This document shows positions 19,901 to 28,661 of a DNA stretch of 64,000 nucleotides, one piece after another. The DNA comes from Ruminococcus sp. (GTDB lineage Bacteria; Bacillota; Clostridia; Oscillospirales; Ruminococcaceae). The stretch's first letter is position 1, and each line of letters starts with the position of its first letter. Location: the NCBI GenBank assembly GCA_021199305.1, contig JAJQIH010000015.1, positions 23,092-87,091 on the forward strand, written 5' to 3'. The translations under genes and the position numbers were made by a program. Under the pieces are notes generated by a model, which ran no database searches, had not been told where the DNA came from, and saw only the letters and a list, made by a program, of their open reading frames with translations.

Positions 19901-20554
19901 GAGAATGATATAAGATACATAAGAATTACCGACTATAAAACTGGCGGCAAAATATTAAAGCTTAGCGACCTGTACAACGGTCTTAATATGCAAATGCTCA
20001 TTTATCTTTTAGCGTTGATTTCAAGCGACAACGAAATCACAAAGGGTAAAAAACCTCACGCTGCAGGAATTTTGTATATGCCGGCGAAGTTTGTCGGAAA
20101 CTTCGTGGACAGAACGCCCGCTTCATCAGACCTCTCTGAGGATATTGAGCAGCAGCTTGAAGAAATGAGAAATAAGGAGTTTAAGCGTGATGGACTTGTT
20201 GTTGATAACAGCATTTCATTAAACGCTATGGACAAAGCGCTGAGCGGACTTTATGCTCCCGCAAAGCGTAATAAGGACGGAAGCTTTTCAAAAAAGTCGA
20301 AACTCCTGGACGAAAAGCTCTTTTCAGCTCTTTTTGAATTTACAAGGGATAAAATCTGCGAGCTGGGAAATGGACTTTTAAGCGGAGATATAAAGGCAAA
20401 GCCTATAATGACAGGAGATACAAAGGCTTGTAAATACTGCGATTATTGGTCGGTCTGCGGAAATTACGGCGATAAGGAACCGAGAATGGTTGTTAATGAG
20501 GATGAAGATGAGCTGCTCGCACAGCTTGAAAGAATGTCAAGGGAGGAAGCATAA
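16984..20554 (+). pseudogene. addB: ATP-dependent nuclease subunit AddB, frame-disrupted by a 184-bp tandem duplication
   Basis: AddB is the helicase-like and nuclease subunit of AddAB, which processes double-strand breaks for recombination and degrades linear phage DNA. Two frames cover it: 16984-18564 (526 codons, ending in a frameshifted tail SYIAACEVQGKLKGQDC) and 18527-20554 (675 residues). Both contain the stretch encoded at 18325-18511, which is repeated exactly at 18509-18695. Removing 184 bases restores one frame of 1128 residues, the usual AddB length. The C-terminal part keeps the nuclease motif ITDYKTGGK and the iron-sulfur cysteines in CPFNYFC and CKYCDYWSVC. The GTG at 18527 has no ribosome binding site, so the second half is probably not translated alone. 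Confidence 0.9.
18325..18695 (+). repeat. Perfect 184-bp tandem duplication inside addB
   Basis: Bases 18325-18511 and 18509-18695 are identical over 187 bp with period 184; the two copies share AAA at the junction. Because 184 is not a multiple of three, the downstream frame shifts by one. The absence of any mismatch points to a very recent event, an unstable allele, or an assembly artefact. Confidence 0.95.
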
Positions 20555-23500
20555 ATGCCTGTATGGACAGAAGATCAGCTTAAAGCGATAAACACTCAGA
20601 ATAAGGGCGTTATAGTTTCTGCTGCGGCAGGAAGCGGAAAAACTGCCGTTTTGGTTGAAAGAACTATAAGAATGCTTTGCGACGAGGAGAAAAAGGTTGA
20701 AGCCGACAAGCTTTTAGCTGTAACCTTTACAAACGACGCCGCGTCACAGATGAAGGAAAAGCTTTCAGCGGCGCTTGACAAAAAGCTAAGAGAAAATCCT
20801 GAAAATGCCTGGATTTCCTCTCAACAGCAAAAGCTCGCCCTGGCGCAGATTACTACTATAAATAGCTTCTGCTACGACTTTGTGAGAAATCACATTCACG
20901 AGTTTGATTTTGACAGCAGCGTTTCAATCTGCGACGAAAACGATGATAAGACGATTTTCGACACAGCTCTGACACAAACTATGGAGGAGTTGTATGATAA
21001 TTCGCCTGAGGATATGGCGTTTTTAAACGAATATTTGTCAGGTGAAACCGACAAGGAAATAACGGAGGCTCTGACCGATCTCAACACGTTCTTTAAGTCA
21101 ATTCCATTTAAGGACGAGTGGATAGAAAAGCAGCGGGAAAGGTATTCGTCGGAAGACTTCTTTAATGAAATTGCCGACAAGACAAAGCAGAAGATAATTT
21201 CCAGAATCGGGTTTTTACTTCTTCAGCTTGAAAAGCTAAAGGATAAAGCCGAAAGGCTTGAGTATACAAGCGCACCGCTGATGACTATCGAAAGCGACAT
21301 CGCAAAGCTTTCTTCTCTTCTGGATCTGGATGAAAGTGTATCGCTTGATAAGCTTTACGAAAGTATGAAGGCAGTAAAGTTTGACAAATTTTCAGGCCTT
21401 CGCAAAAAGAAAAATGAAACCTATGACGCTTCGCTTGAGCTTGAAGAGGCGGTTTGCGAATCTATTAAAAAAACGCGAAGTGACATAAGCAAACAGTTCA
21501 ATAAGCTTACCAGTCAGATTGTAGCGACAGGCGAACAGACTAAGCGTGATATTTCAGTTTGCAAAAGGCTTTTTGAAACGCTTATAAGAGCTGAGGACGA
21601 ACTTTGTAAGAATATACATGATGCAAAGGTTCAGAGAAACGTGGTGTCCTTTTCTGACGTTGAGCATATGGCAGTTGAGCTTTTGCTGATTGACAGGGAA
21701 ACGAGAACTCCGCTTTGCGAGGAAATTGTAAAGAATAACGACTATAAGGTAATCCTGATTGACGAGTTTCAGGACGTAAACAATATGCAGGACCTTATTT
21801 TCAAGGCAATTTCCAACACGGAGGACCTTAACGTAATAGGAAGCAATGTTTTTGTTGTCGGCGATATGAAGCAGTCCATTTACAGCTTCAGACTTTCAAA
21901 TCCACGGCTTTTCGATAAGATGAAAAAGGATGCCGCATGGCAGGAAAACGTCGAGCAGATTGACTTAAAGAAAAACTTCAGAAGCCGCAGCTGCATAATA
22001 GATTCAATAAACTACTTCTTTGAAAAGCTGATGACAACCGATATGGGCGAAATTGATTACAGCGATGAAAGCGAGCGGCTTGTCACAGGAGCAGGATACG
22101 ACAAGCAAAACGATTCTCCCGTCGAGGTTGATATTATCTGCGAGAAAGAAAAGTTACCGAGCTACTATGGGTTTGACAACGAGCAGCTTGCAATTGCAAA
22201 GAGAATACATGAGCTTCTGAAATCGGGCGTTACTGTTGAAGAGGACGGCGAAAAGCGCCCTTGCAGGGCAGGAGATTTCTGTATACTGACCCGTGGTCGA
22301 AGCGCTCACAAGGGGCTTTCCAAGGCTCTTAAATTTGTCGGAATAAATTCAACCTTTGATGCCTCCGACGGCTATCTTAAATCAAGAGAAATTTCCGTTA
22401 TTCTCAATCTTCTGAAGGTGCTTGACAATCCTTTGTCTGACATTCCGCTTCTTAGCGTTATGCTGTCGCCGATAATGATGTTTACCCCCGACGACGTTTC
22501 ACTGATAAGAAGTATTGACAAGAGAAAAAAGCTGTATCAGAATCTTTGCTCGTTTGAAGAAATCAAAGAGATTTCTCTCCCGCTTTTTGAAAAGGCTCAA
22601 AAGGCAGTAAATCTCATTAAAGAGCTAAGATTTATGTCGGCGAGTGTGTCGACCGAACGCCTTATCAGGAAAATTTACTTAAAGACAAACTACTATGCTA
22701 TCGCTTCAACCTATAAGGATGCAGGAAGTCGGGATAACCTGACGCTTCTTCTGAGATATGCAAGCGCATTTGATTCAAATTCAGCGAAGGGATTAAGCGG
22801 CTTTTTAAGGTATTTGGATTCCGTATCTGAAAACGGACACGACTTTAAAACAATGCAGGTAGCTTCATCGGATAACGACAGCGTAATAATCACTACAATG
22901 CACTCTTCAAAGGGACTTGAATATCCGTTCGTATTTTTGAGCGATCTTGACAAGAGAATGAATACAGAAGATATTAAAAGCAAAATGATTGTCAACGAGC
23001 GAATGGGAATTTCATTCAAGTACAACGACAACGAGCTTCATATCCGCTCAACGCCTCTTCATTACGCTTATTTAAAGGATCAGTATATAGATGAGAGTAT
23101 TTCCGAGGAAATAAGAATCCTGTACGTTGCAATGACAAGAGCGAAGGAAAGGCTTTTCCTGCCGATATATTTAAACGAACCGAACAGAAAAAAGCTTAAA
23201 AGCTTAGCTACACTTCTGTCAAATACAGGAGTAGTCTGCTCAGAAATGTTAAAGTCTACTGACGGAATGTTTCGGTGGATAGTTCTTCCGCTTTTAGCTC
23301 ACGAGCAAATGAACAATTTAAGAGCGGAAGCAGAGTTTGATTCAGACTCGTTTATATTTTCAAGCGGCGGAAGCTTTACAGAAAAAGTTATATACTGCGA
23401 GGATGCGCCTCAGAAATCTGATGAGGTACGGCTTCTTGAAAAGTCACAGGAATATACTGAGTCGTTTGACTTTTCAAGCTCTTACGACGACAGGCTTTCC

Positions 23501-24115
23501 AGAACGCCTGCGAAGCTTTCAGTAAGCGAGGTCGTAAAGGAGGACAAGGAGTTTGTTTTCTACCCTCAGATTCCGAAGTTTACTGAGGAAATCGGCAAAT
23601 ACACAGCTGCAGAAAAGGGAACTATCACCCACAGCTTTATGGAAATCTGCGACTTTGCTTCTGCGGCAAACGACTTAGACGGCGAGCTTGAACGTCTTGT
23701 AAACAGCGGAAAGCTCTCATCAAGAAGAGCCGATAGCATAGACAGACACGCTGTTTCGGCGTTCTTTGAAAGCGACATTTACAAACGACTCAGCCAGAGC
23801 GGGAATGTAATGCGTGAGCAGCAGTTTTTAGTAAAAATCAGCGACATCAGAACATCTGGAATCAATATGAGCGAGTACGACAATACCGACGGTATGCTTC
23901 AGGGAGTTGCCGACTGTATTTTCGAGGAGGAAAACGGCTATGTGCTGGTTGACTATAAAACCGACAGAGTAAAAAGCGAGGACGATTTGAGGGAGAATTA
24001 TAAAAATCAGCTTTTGCTTTACAAGTCGGCGTTTGATATAATTTTGGATAAGCCGATAATCGGCGCATACATATACTCGTTTGTTTTGGCGAAGGGAATA
24101 GAAATTTCCTTTTAG
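20555..24115 (+). CDS. addA: ATP-dependent helicase/nuclease subunit AddA
   Basis: UvrD-like SF1A helicase with a C-terminal RecB-family nuclease. The 1186-residue product has Walker A AAAGSGKT (23-30), motif Ia TFTNDAASQMK, Walker B LIDEFQDVN, motif III VGDMKQSIYSFR, motif V TTMHSSKGLEYPFVF, motif VI RILYVAMTRAKERL, and the nuclease motif LVDYKTDRV near the C-terminus, preceded by GVADCIF. The start ATG directly follows the addB stop, so translation is likely coupled. AddA is intact although addB is not. Confidence 0.96.
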   Translation: MPVWTEDQLKAINTQNKGVIVSAAAGSGKTAVLVERTIRMLCDEEKKVEADKLLAVTFTNDAASQMKEKLSAALDKKLRENPENAWISSQQQKLALAQITTINSFCYDFVRNHIHEFDFDSSVSICDENDDKTIFDTALTQTMEELYDNSPEDMAFLNEYLSGETDKEITEALTDLNTFFKSIPFKDEWIEKQRERYSSEDFFNEIADKTKQKIISRIGFLLLQLEKLKDKAERLEYTSAPLMTIESDIAKLSSLLDLDESVSLDKLYESMKAVKFDKFSGLRKKKNETYDASLELEEAVCESIKKTRSDISKQFNKLTSQIVATGEQTKRDISVCKRLFETLIRAEDELCKNIHDAKVQRNVVSFSDVEHMAVELLLIDRETRTPLCEEIVKNNDYKVILIDEFQDVNNMQDLIFKAISNTEDLNVIGSNVFVVGDMKQSIYSFRLSNPRLFDKMKKDAAWQENVEQIDLKKNFRSRSCIIDSINYFFEKLMTTDMGEIDYSDESERLVTGAGYDKQNDSPVEVDIICEKEKLPSYYGFDNEQLAIAKRIHELLKSGVTVEEDGEKRPCRAGDFCILTRGRSAHKGLSKALKFVGINSTFDASDGYLKSREISVILNLLKVLDNPLSDIPLLSVMLSPIMMFTPDDVSLIRSIDKRKKLYQNLCSFEEIKEISLPLFEKAQKAVNLIKELRFMSASVSTERLIRKIYLKTNYYAIASTYKDAGSRDNLTLLLRYASAFDSNSAKGLSGFLRYLDSVSENGHDFKTMQVASSDNDSVIITTMHSSKGLEYPFVFLSDLDKRMNTEDIKSKMIVNERMGISFKYNDNELHIRSTPLHYAYLKDQYIDESISEEIRILYVAMTRAKERLFLPIYLNEPNRKKLKSLATLLSNTGVVCSEMLKSTDGMFRWIVLPLLAHEQMNNLRAEAEFDSDSFIFSSGGSFTEKVIYCEDAPQKSDEVRLLEKSQEYTESFDFSSSYDDRLSRTPAKLSVSEVVKEDKEFVFYPQIPKFTEEIGKYTAAEKGTITHSFMEICDFASAANDLDGELERLVNSGKLSSRRADSIDRHAVSAFFESDIYKRLSQSGNVMREQQFLVKISDIRTSGINMSEYDNTDGMLQGVADCIFEEENGYVLVDYKTDRVKSEDDLRENYKNQLLLYKSAFDIILDKPIIGAYIYSFVLAKGIEISF

Positions 24116-24125
24116 GTAATTAAAA

Positions 24126-24170
24126 AAGGCTTCATAACGCAATGCTGCGTTATGAAGCCTTACTTTGTTT
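24126..24170. terminator. Strong bidirectional terminator
   Basis: A perfect 16-bp stem (24126-24141 with 24146-24161), loop ATGC, with A6 before and T-rich sequence after. It separates addA (plus) from the convergent gene ending at 24181 (minus). Confidence 0.92.
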
Positions 24171-24180
24171 TATAACAAAC

Positions 24181-24768
24181 TTATTTCATGCAATATTCTG
24201 TAATTCCTGAAATTCTGAGCTCCTCGCTTTGTGGATTGTCTGATGCGTAAGAAATATAAGTCGGATAGTCGCCGCACTTTTCAATTCTTTCATATCCGTA
24301 AAGATAATAGTCGTCCTCCTCATCTGCGTCCTCAATCACTTTAAGAACATCGTCCTTTGTAATCTCTACTGCGCCGATAAGATTATACGCCGAAACCATA
24401 GTGCTTAATACCTCGTCGTCAACGCTTTGCAATGAGCCTTCGTCGTCGTAATGCGCCCCGTAAGAAACCTCAACTATCTCATATCCATCCGTGTTTGAAA
24501 CAGCTACAGAAATTTTATAAGCATCCGCTTCAAGCGTATACGTCTGCGAATAGCTGCCCGTTGAAACTACCGCCGCCGTAGATGCTTCAAATTCCAGCGA
24601 GTTTTCATTCGCAAAGGTTTCGTAATCCACAGCGTAGTCAATAAAGTTTTCTTGCGAAGCTTCAGTTGAAACGTCCTTGTGGTCGATTCCGCCAACCATT
24701 GGAATTATAATTATCAAAGCGACGACTATAATAATTGCGATAAGCGCCGCAGGTAATGCTCTCTTCAT
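24181..24768 (-). CDS. Membrane-anchored extracytoplasmic protein, unknown
   Basis: A 195-residue product with a basic start and one long hydrophobic helix (about 5-27, ALIAIIIVVALIIIIPMVGG), then an extracellular, acidic domain rich in Tyr, Ser and Glu. It has no lipobox and no cleavage site, so it is probably an N-terminal membrane anchor. No family is recognised. The ribosome binding site AAGGGAT lies in the end of ispF, with only 3 bases between stop and ATG, so the two genes are co-transcribed. Confidence 0.75.
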   Translation of the reverse strand: MKRALPAALIAIIIVVALIIIIPMVGGIDHKDVSTEASQENFIDYAVDYETFANENSLEFEASTAAVVSTGSYSQTYTLEADAYKISVAVSNTDGYEIVEVSYGAHYDDEGSLQSVDDEVLSTMVSAYNLIGAVEITKDDVLKVIEDADEEDDYYLYGYERIEKCGDYPTYISYASDNPQSEELRISGITEYCMK

Positions 24769-24771
24769 ATT

Positions 24772-25254
24772 CTATCCCTTCTTTTCAATAAGACAAACGG
24801 CGTGCGCTGAAATTCCTTCGCCGCTTCCTGTAAAGCCTAAGCCTTCTTCGGTTGTCGCCTTTACCGAAACGCATTCAGTCTGAACATTTACAGCGTCAGC
24901 GATATTTTTCCTCATATTTTCAATAAACGGCGAAAGCTTTGGTGCCTGAGCGCAAATTGTGCAGTCGATATTTGAAACCGAAAAGCCGTTTTCTTTTAGA
25001 ATTTCGGTAACTTGTCTTAGAAGCTCTATGCTGTCAGCACCCTTGTAACGCTCATCAGTGTCGGGAAAATGCTTTCCAATATCTCCGAGCGCCGCAGCTC
25101 CCAGCATAGCATCCATTATAGCGTGAAGCAAAACGTCAGCGTCCGAGTGTCCGAGAAGTCCTTTTTCAAAGGGAATCAAAACTCCGCCAAGAATAAGCTT
25201 CCTGCCCTCACAGAGCCTGTGAACGTCGTATCCGTGTCCGATTCTTATATTCAT
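24772..25254 (-). CDS. ispF: 2-C-methyl-D-erythritol 2,4-cyclodiphosphate synthase IspF
   Basis: Zinc-dependent trimeric enzyme of the MEP isoprenoid pathway that cyclises CDP-ME-2-phosphate to MEcPP. The 160-residue product shows the zinc ligands in GHGYDVHRL, the [14 protein letters not shown] motif, and the C-terminal [23 protein letters not shown] precedes ATG. It stands alone, not fused to IspD. ispG of the same pathway is at 325. Confidence 0.97.
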   Translation of the reverse strand: MNIRIGHGYDVHRLCEGRKLILGGVLIPFEKGLLGHSDADVLLHAIMDAMLGAAALGDIGKHFPDTDERYKGADSIELLRQVTEILKENGFSVSNIDCTICAQAPKLSPFIENMRKNIADAVNVQTECVSVKATTEEGLGFTGSGEGISAHAVCLIEKKG

Positions 25255-25270
25255 TGTCTTTCTCCAGGGT

Positions 25271-27499
25271 TTAAGCTTCTGCGTTTAATATATCTACAAG
25301 CTCGCTGAGTGTAGCTCTTGATATTTTGTCGTTAGGAATAAAGCTTACAAGCGAATGAAGCGGCATTTCACCGAGAGCTAAAATCTTAAAGTCCTCTACT
25401 GCCTGCTCCTCCTTTGAGCCTTTCTTGCCAAGTCCCAAAGCTTTGTATAAAAGCTTCTTTCCGAGCGGATTTGCAAACACATCGCAGCAAAGAGAATTAA
25501 GAGTATAGCGATGAGGTATTTCTTCCTTTGGCGCAACGTATACGCTTTTTGAAAGCTTTATATCTCTTGAAGACGAACCGACAAGAATTTCAAACTTTCC
25601 GTATTCGATATGCCAGTCCATAATGGAAGTGTCAAAGTATGCAAACGCTCTCTTGTCGAGCTTGAATACTACCTGCTTTGTTTCGCCTGGCAGAAGATAA
25701 GTCTTTTCAAAGCCTTTAAGCTCTTTGTCAGGTCTTATAACAGAGGATTCAGTATCCCTTACATATAGCTCAACGACCTCTTTTCCCGCAACGCTTCCTG
25801 TATTTTTAACGCTTACCCTGACAGTCAGAATCTGATCCTCGTCAAGCTCGTCGTGCGAAACCTCAATATCAGAATACTCAAAGGTCGTATAGCTGAGTCC
25901 GAAGCCGAACGGGAATAAAGGCTCTATTTCCTTCTTGTCGTAATATCTGTATCCGACAAAAATTCCCTCGTTGTATTTTACAATATCTCCCTCGCCGGGG
26001 TAGTTTAAGTATGACGGATTGTCAGACAGCTTTCTGGGGAATGTTTCCGCAAGCTTACCGCTCGGATTTACCTTTCCGAACAAAACGTCAACCTGCGCCT
26101 TGCCCACGGCTTCGCCGCCAAGATACCCTTCTAAAATAGCAGATACTTTATCAGCAAACGGCATTTCTATAGGTGCGCCGTTGTGCAAAACTATAACGAC
26201 GTTTTTATTTACCTTGCAAACCTCGTCGATAAGCTCAAGCTGACAGTCAGGCATTCTTAAATGCTTTCTGTCAAAGCCTTCAGATTCAAACGATTCAGGC
26301 AAGCCTACAAATAATACCGCCTTGTCGCATTTGCTTGCAGCTTCAACCGCCTGAGCCAAAAGAGCTTTATCCGTTTCGTCCTTGTCGGTTACATATCCAC
26401 GTGCAAATGAAACCTCGCAAATATCCTTTACTGCATCCACAGCACTTGTAACCTTGTAGGAATTTATGTGACTTGAACCGCCGCCCTGATAGCGTGGGTT
26501 TTCAGCAAATTCACCAATAAACGCAATGCTTTCGTCAGTTTTAAGCGGCAATACACCGTCGTTTTTAAGAAGCACCATACATTCGCTTTCAATTTTACCA
26601 GCAAGCTCGTGATCCTTTTCCTTATCCCAGCTGACAGGTGCTTTAGCGTCGCAATGCTTATCGACCAGTTCAAGCACACGTCTTGCACATATATCGACAT
26701 ATTTTTCATCGAGCTTACCGCTCTTTACCGCTTCGATTACAATGTTGTCGTTCTTGCCGCCGCTTGCAGGCATTTCAAGGTCAAGCCCAGCAGCAACGCC
26801 CTTTACTCTGTCGTCAACAGCGCCCCAGTCGCTCATAACAAGACCATTGAATCCCCATTCGTCACGCAAAATATCCGTCAGAAGCTTTTTGTTCTGACTT
26901 GAATATTCGCCGTTTATCTTGTTGTAAGAGCACATAAGAGTTTGCGGTTTAGCCTTTTTAACGGCAATTTCAAACGAAGCGAGATATATCTCTCTGAGTG
27001 TTCTCTCGTCAATCTGTGCGCTTACAGACATTCTTCTGTATTCCTGATTGTTGCAGGCAAAATGCTTGAGCGATGTTCCAACGCCCATCGACTGAACTCC
27101 CTTTATGTGCGAAGCCGCCATTTCACCGGACAGATAAGGATCCTCTGAGAAATATTCAAAATTTCTGCCGCAAAGGGGAGTGCGCTTGATGTTTGCGCCA
27201 GGTCCTAAAATAACAGAAACATTTTCAGCTATGCACTCGCTTCCCAGTGCCTTGCCAAGCTCCTCCAAGAGCGAGCGGTCAAACGAGCAGGCAAGTGACG
27301 AAGCGGTAGGAAAGCAGGTAGCTTCAATGCTTCCACGCTCGCCTTCCTTTTCCTTTCTGAGTCCGTGAGGGCCGTCGCTTACCATGATTTTGTCGATTGA
27401 TAGCCTGTCTATCGGCTTTGTGTGCCAGAAATCAAGTCCTGATAAAAGACTCGCCTTTTCTTCAAGCGTCATCTCGCTTATAAGTTTATCAATGTTCAT
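25271..27499 (-). CDS. Beta-glucosidase-like glycoside hydrolase, family GH3
   Basis: A 742-residue cytoplasmic-type GH3 enzyme without a signal peptide. Domain order: TIM barrel (about 1-290) with [18 protein letters not shown] and the nucleophile in LVMSDWGAV (Asp224); the alpha/beta sandwich (about 300-520); and a fibronectin type III-like domain (about 570-650) with VVELYVRD and LKGFEKTYL. It would release terminal beta-glucose, or another beta-linked sugar, from imported oligosaccharides. The divergent AraC gene and the GH31 alpha-xylosidase beyond suggest xyloglucan oligosaccharides, which is inference. TAAGGAG precedes ATG. Confidence 0.92.
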   Translation of the reverse strand: MNIDKLISEMTLEEKASLLSGLDFWHTKPIDRLSIDKIMVSDGPHGLRKEKEGERGSIEATCFPTASSLACSFDRSLLEELGKALGSECIAENVSVILGPGANIKRTPLCGRNFEYFSEDPYLSGEMAASHIKGVQSMGVGTSLKHFACNNQEYRRMSVSAQIDERTLREIYLASFEIAVKKAKPQTLMCSYNKINGEYSSQNKKLLTDILRDEWGFNGLVMSDWGAVDDRVKGVAAGLDLEMPASGGKNDNIVIEAVKSGKLDEKYVDICARRVLELVDKHCDAKAPVSWDKEKDHELAGKIESECMVLLKNDGVLPLKTDESIAFIGEFAENPRYQGGGSSHINSYKVTSAVDAVKDICEVSFARGYVTDKDETDKALLAQAVEAASKCDKAVLFVGLPESFESEGFDRKHLRMPDCQLELIDEVCKVNKNVVIVLHNGAPIEMPFADKVSAILEGYLGGEAVGKAQVDVLFGKVNPSGKLAETFPRKLSDNPSYLNYPGEGDIVKYNEGIFVGYRYYDKKEIEPLFPFGFGLSYTTFEYSDIEVSHDELDEDQILTVRVSVKNTGSVAGKEVVELYVRDTESSVIRPDKELKGFEKTYLLPGETKQVVFKLDKRAFAYFDTSIMDWHIEYGKFEILVGSSSRDIKLSKSVYVAPKEEIPHRYTLNSLCCDVFANPLGKKLLYKALGLGKKGSKEEQAVEDFKILALGEMPLHSLVSFIPNDKISRATLSELVDILNAEA

Positions 27500-27554
27500 A
27501 AAAATTCTCCTTACAATACCTGAGTTTGCGAGTATTACGGCCGCAATTTATCAT

Positions 27555-27583
27555 ATTGTAACATATAACAGTCTTTTTTTCAA
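27555..27583 (-). promoter_or_regulatory. Promoter of the GH3 gene
   Basis: On the minus strand, TTGAAA (27578-27583), 17-base spacer, TACAAT (27555-27560). It is back to back with the promoter of the AraC gene only 7 bases away. Confidence 0.7.
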
Positions 27584-27589
27584 GACGCA

Positions 27590-27618
27590 TTGCAAAGTAT
27601 AAAAAAATATGCTAAAAT
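27590..27618 (+). promoter_or_regulatory. Promoter of the AraC-family gene
   Basis: TTGCAA (27590-27595), 17-base spacer, TAAAAT (27613-27618), divergent from the GH3 promoter. The arrangement lets one regulator control both directions. Confidence 0.65.
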
Positions 27619-27664
27619 AGCCTTAAAGACGTATTTCTTTGCGGCAGGTCGGGAGGTGTAATTT

Positions 27665-28501
27665 TTGAAGTATTATCACGAGCAGGTAACGCTTGACTCT
27701 TCTGTTCCTGCGAGAATTTATATCCAGAAGGGACAGCACAGCAACAATACATATCCTCTGCATTGGCACAGCAAGCTGGAGTTCAATCTGGTTCTGAAAG
27801 GACAGATTAACGGAAAAATCGGCGGCAAGGACGTTTGCGTAAAAGCTGACGATATATTTTTTGTAAATTCAAACGAGCTGCACGAAACTGATGCGGGAAG
27901 CGGCGATATAATAGCTGTAACGGTACTTCTTTCAAAATCCCTCCTTGAGGAATATTTTCCTGATGTTGATGACTATTACTTTGACTTTTCACAAAACCAG
28001 TCTGCAAAGAATGAAATAAAGTCGCTTATTTTAAAGTGCGCATCTATTTTTGAAGAGAAAAATGAGTTTTACGAGCTCGAGCTTTCAATCGTCCTGCGAC
28101 AGCTTTGTCTTGTGCTTATCAGAAAATGTCGAAGGAAGAGGGAAACTCAGAGCGTAAATAAATTCCAGCGTAAAAATATGACGAACATAAAGCGTGCGAT
28201 AGCCTTTATGGAAAACAATTACGAGGTACCGTTTACGCTTGATGATATATCATCTGATATTGGAATGTCGCCGACCTATTTTTCAAGATTTTTCAAAAAG
28301 ACAACCGGCGAAACCTTTTATTCCTATCTTGGAAGAATGCGGCTTTACCATGCAGTAAACGACCTTGTAAACAGCGACCTTTCCGTAACTGACGTCGCTC
28401 TTAACAACGGGTTTGCTAACGTCAAGTCGTTTATCGAGCTTTTCAAAAAGGAGTATAATACTACTCCGTTAAAGTACCGAAAGGACAATTCCAACAGATA
28501 A
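27665..28501 (+). CDS. AraC-family transcriptional regulator with cupin-like sensor
   Basis: A 278-residue regulator. The N-terminal half is an AraC-type cupin (about 20-95), with HWHSKLEFNLVLKG. The C-terminal half has two helix-turn-helix motifs: FTLDDISSDIGMSPTYFSRF and the signature region SVTDVALNNGFANVKSFIELF followed by TPLKYRK. The start codon is TTG at 27665, with GGGAGGTG upstream; no ATG fits. It lies between GH3 (divergent) and GH31 (same direction), so control of these sugar genes is likely. Confidence 0.92.
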   Translation: MKYYHEQVTLDSSVPARIYIQKGQHSNNTYPLHWHSKLEFNLVLKGQINGKIGGKDVCVKADDIFFVNSNELHETDAGSGDIIAVTVLLSKSLLEEYFPDVDDYYFDFSQNQSAKNEIKSLILKCASIFEEKNEFYELELSIVLRQLCLVLIRKCRRKRETQSVNKFQRKNMTNIKRAIAFMENNYEVPFTLDDISSDIGMSPTYFSRFFKKTTGETFYSYLGRMRLYHAVNDLVNSDLSVTDVALNNGFANVKSFIELFKKEYNTTPLKYRKDNSNR

Positions 28502-28661
28502 ATTTCAGGCACTGTTTTAGCGAAATGTGAAATTGGATAATAATTGACAAAAATTCAGCAAAAAAAGGCAATACGTACATATTTTTTTGTGATAGTATGT
28601 AAATACAGGGCAAATTGTACAAAGTCTATACTTAAAAATTTTTAAAATAGGAGGTCATTTT

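Noticed and set aside
18527..20554. Second half of addB as an independent gene
   Set aside because: Its first codons are the duplicated segment read from a GTG without a ribosome binding site; it is the continuation of addB.
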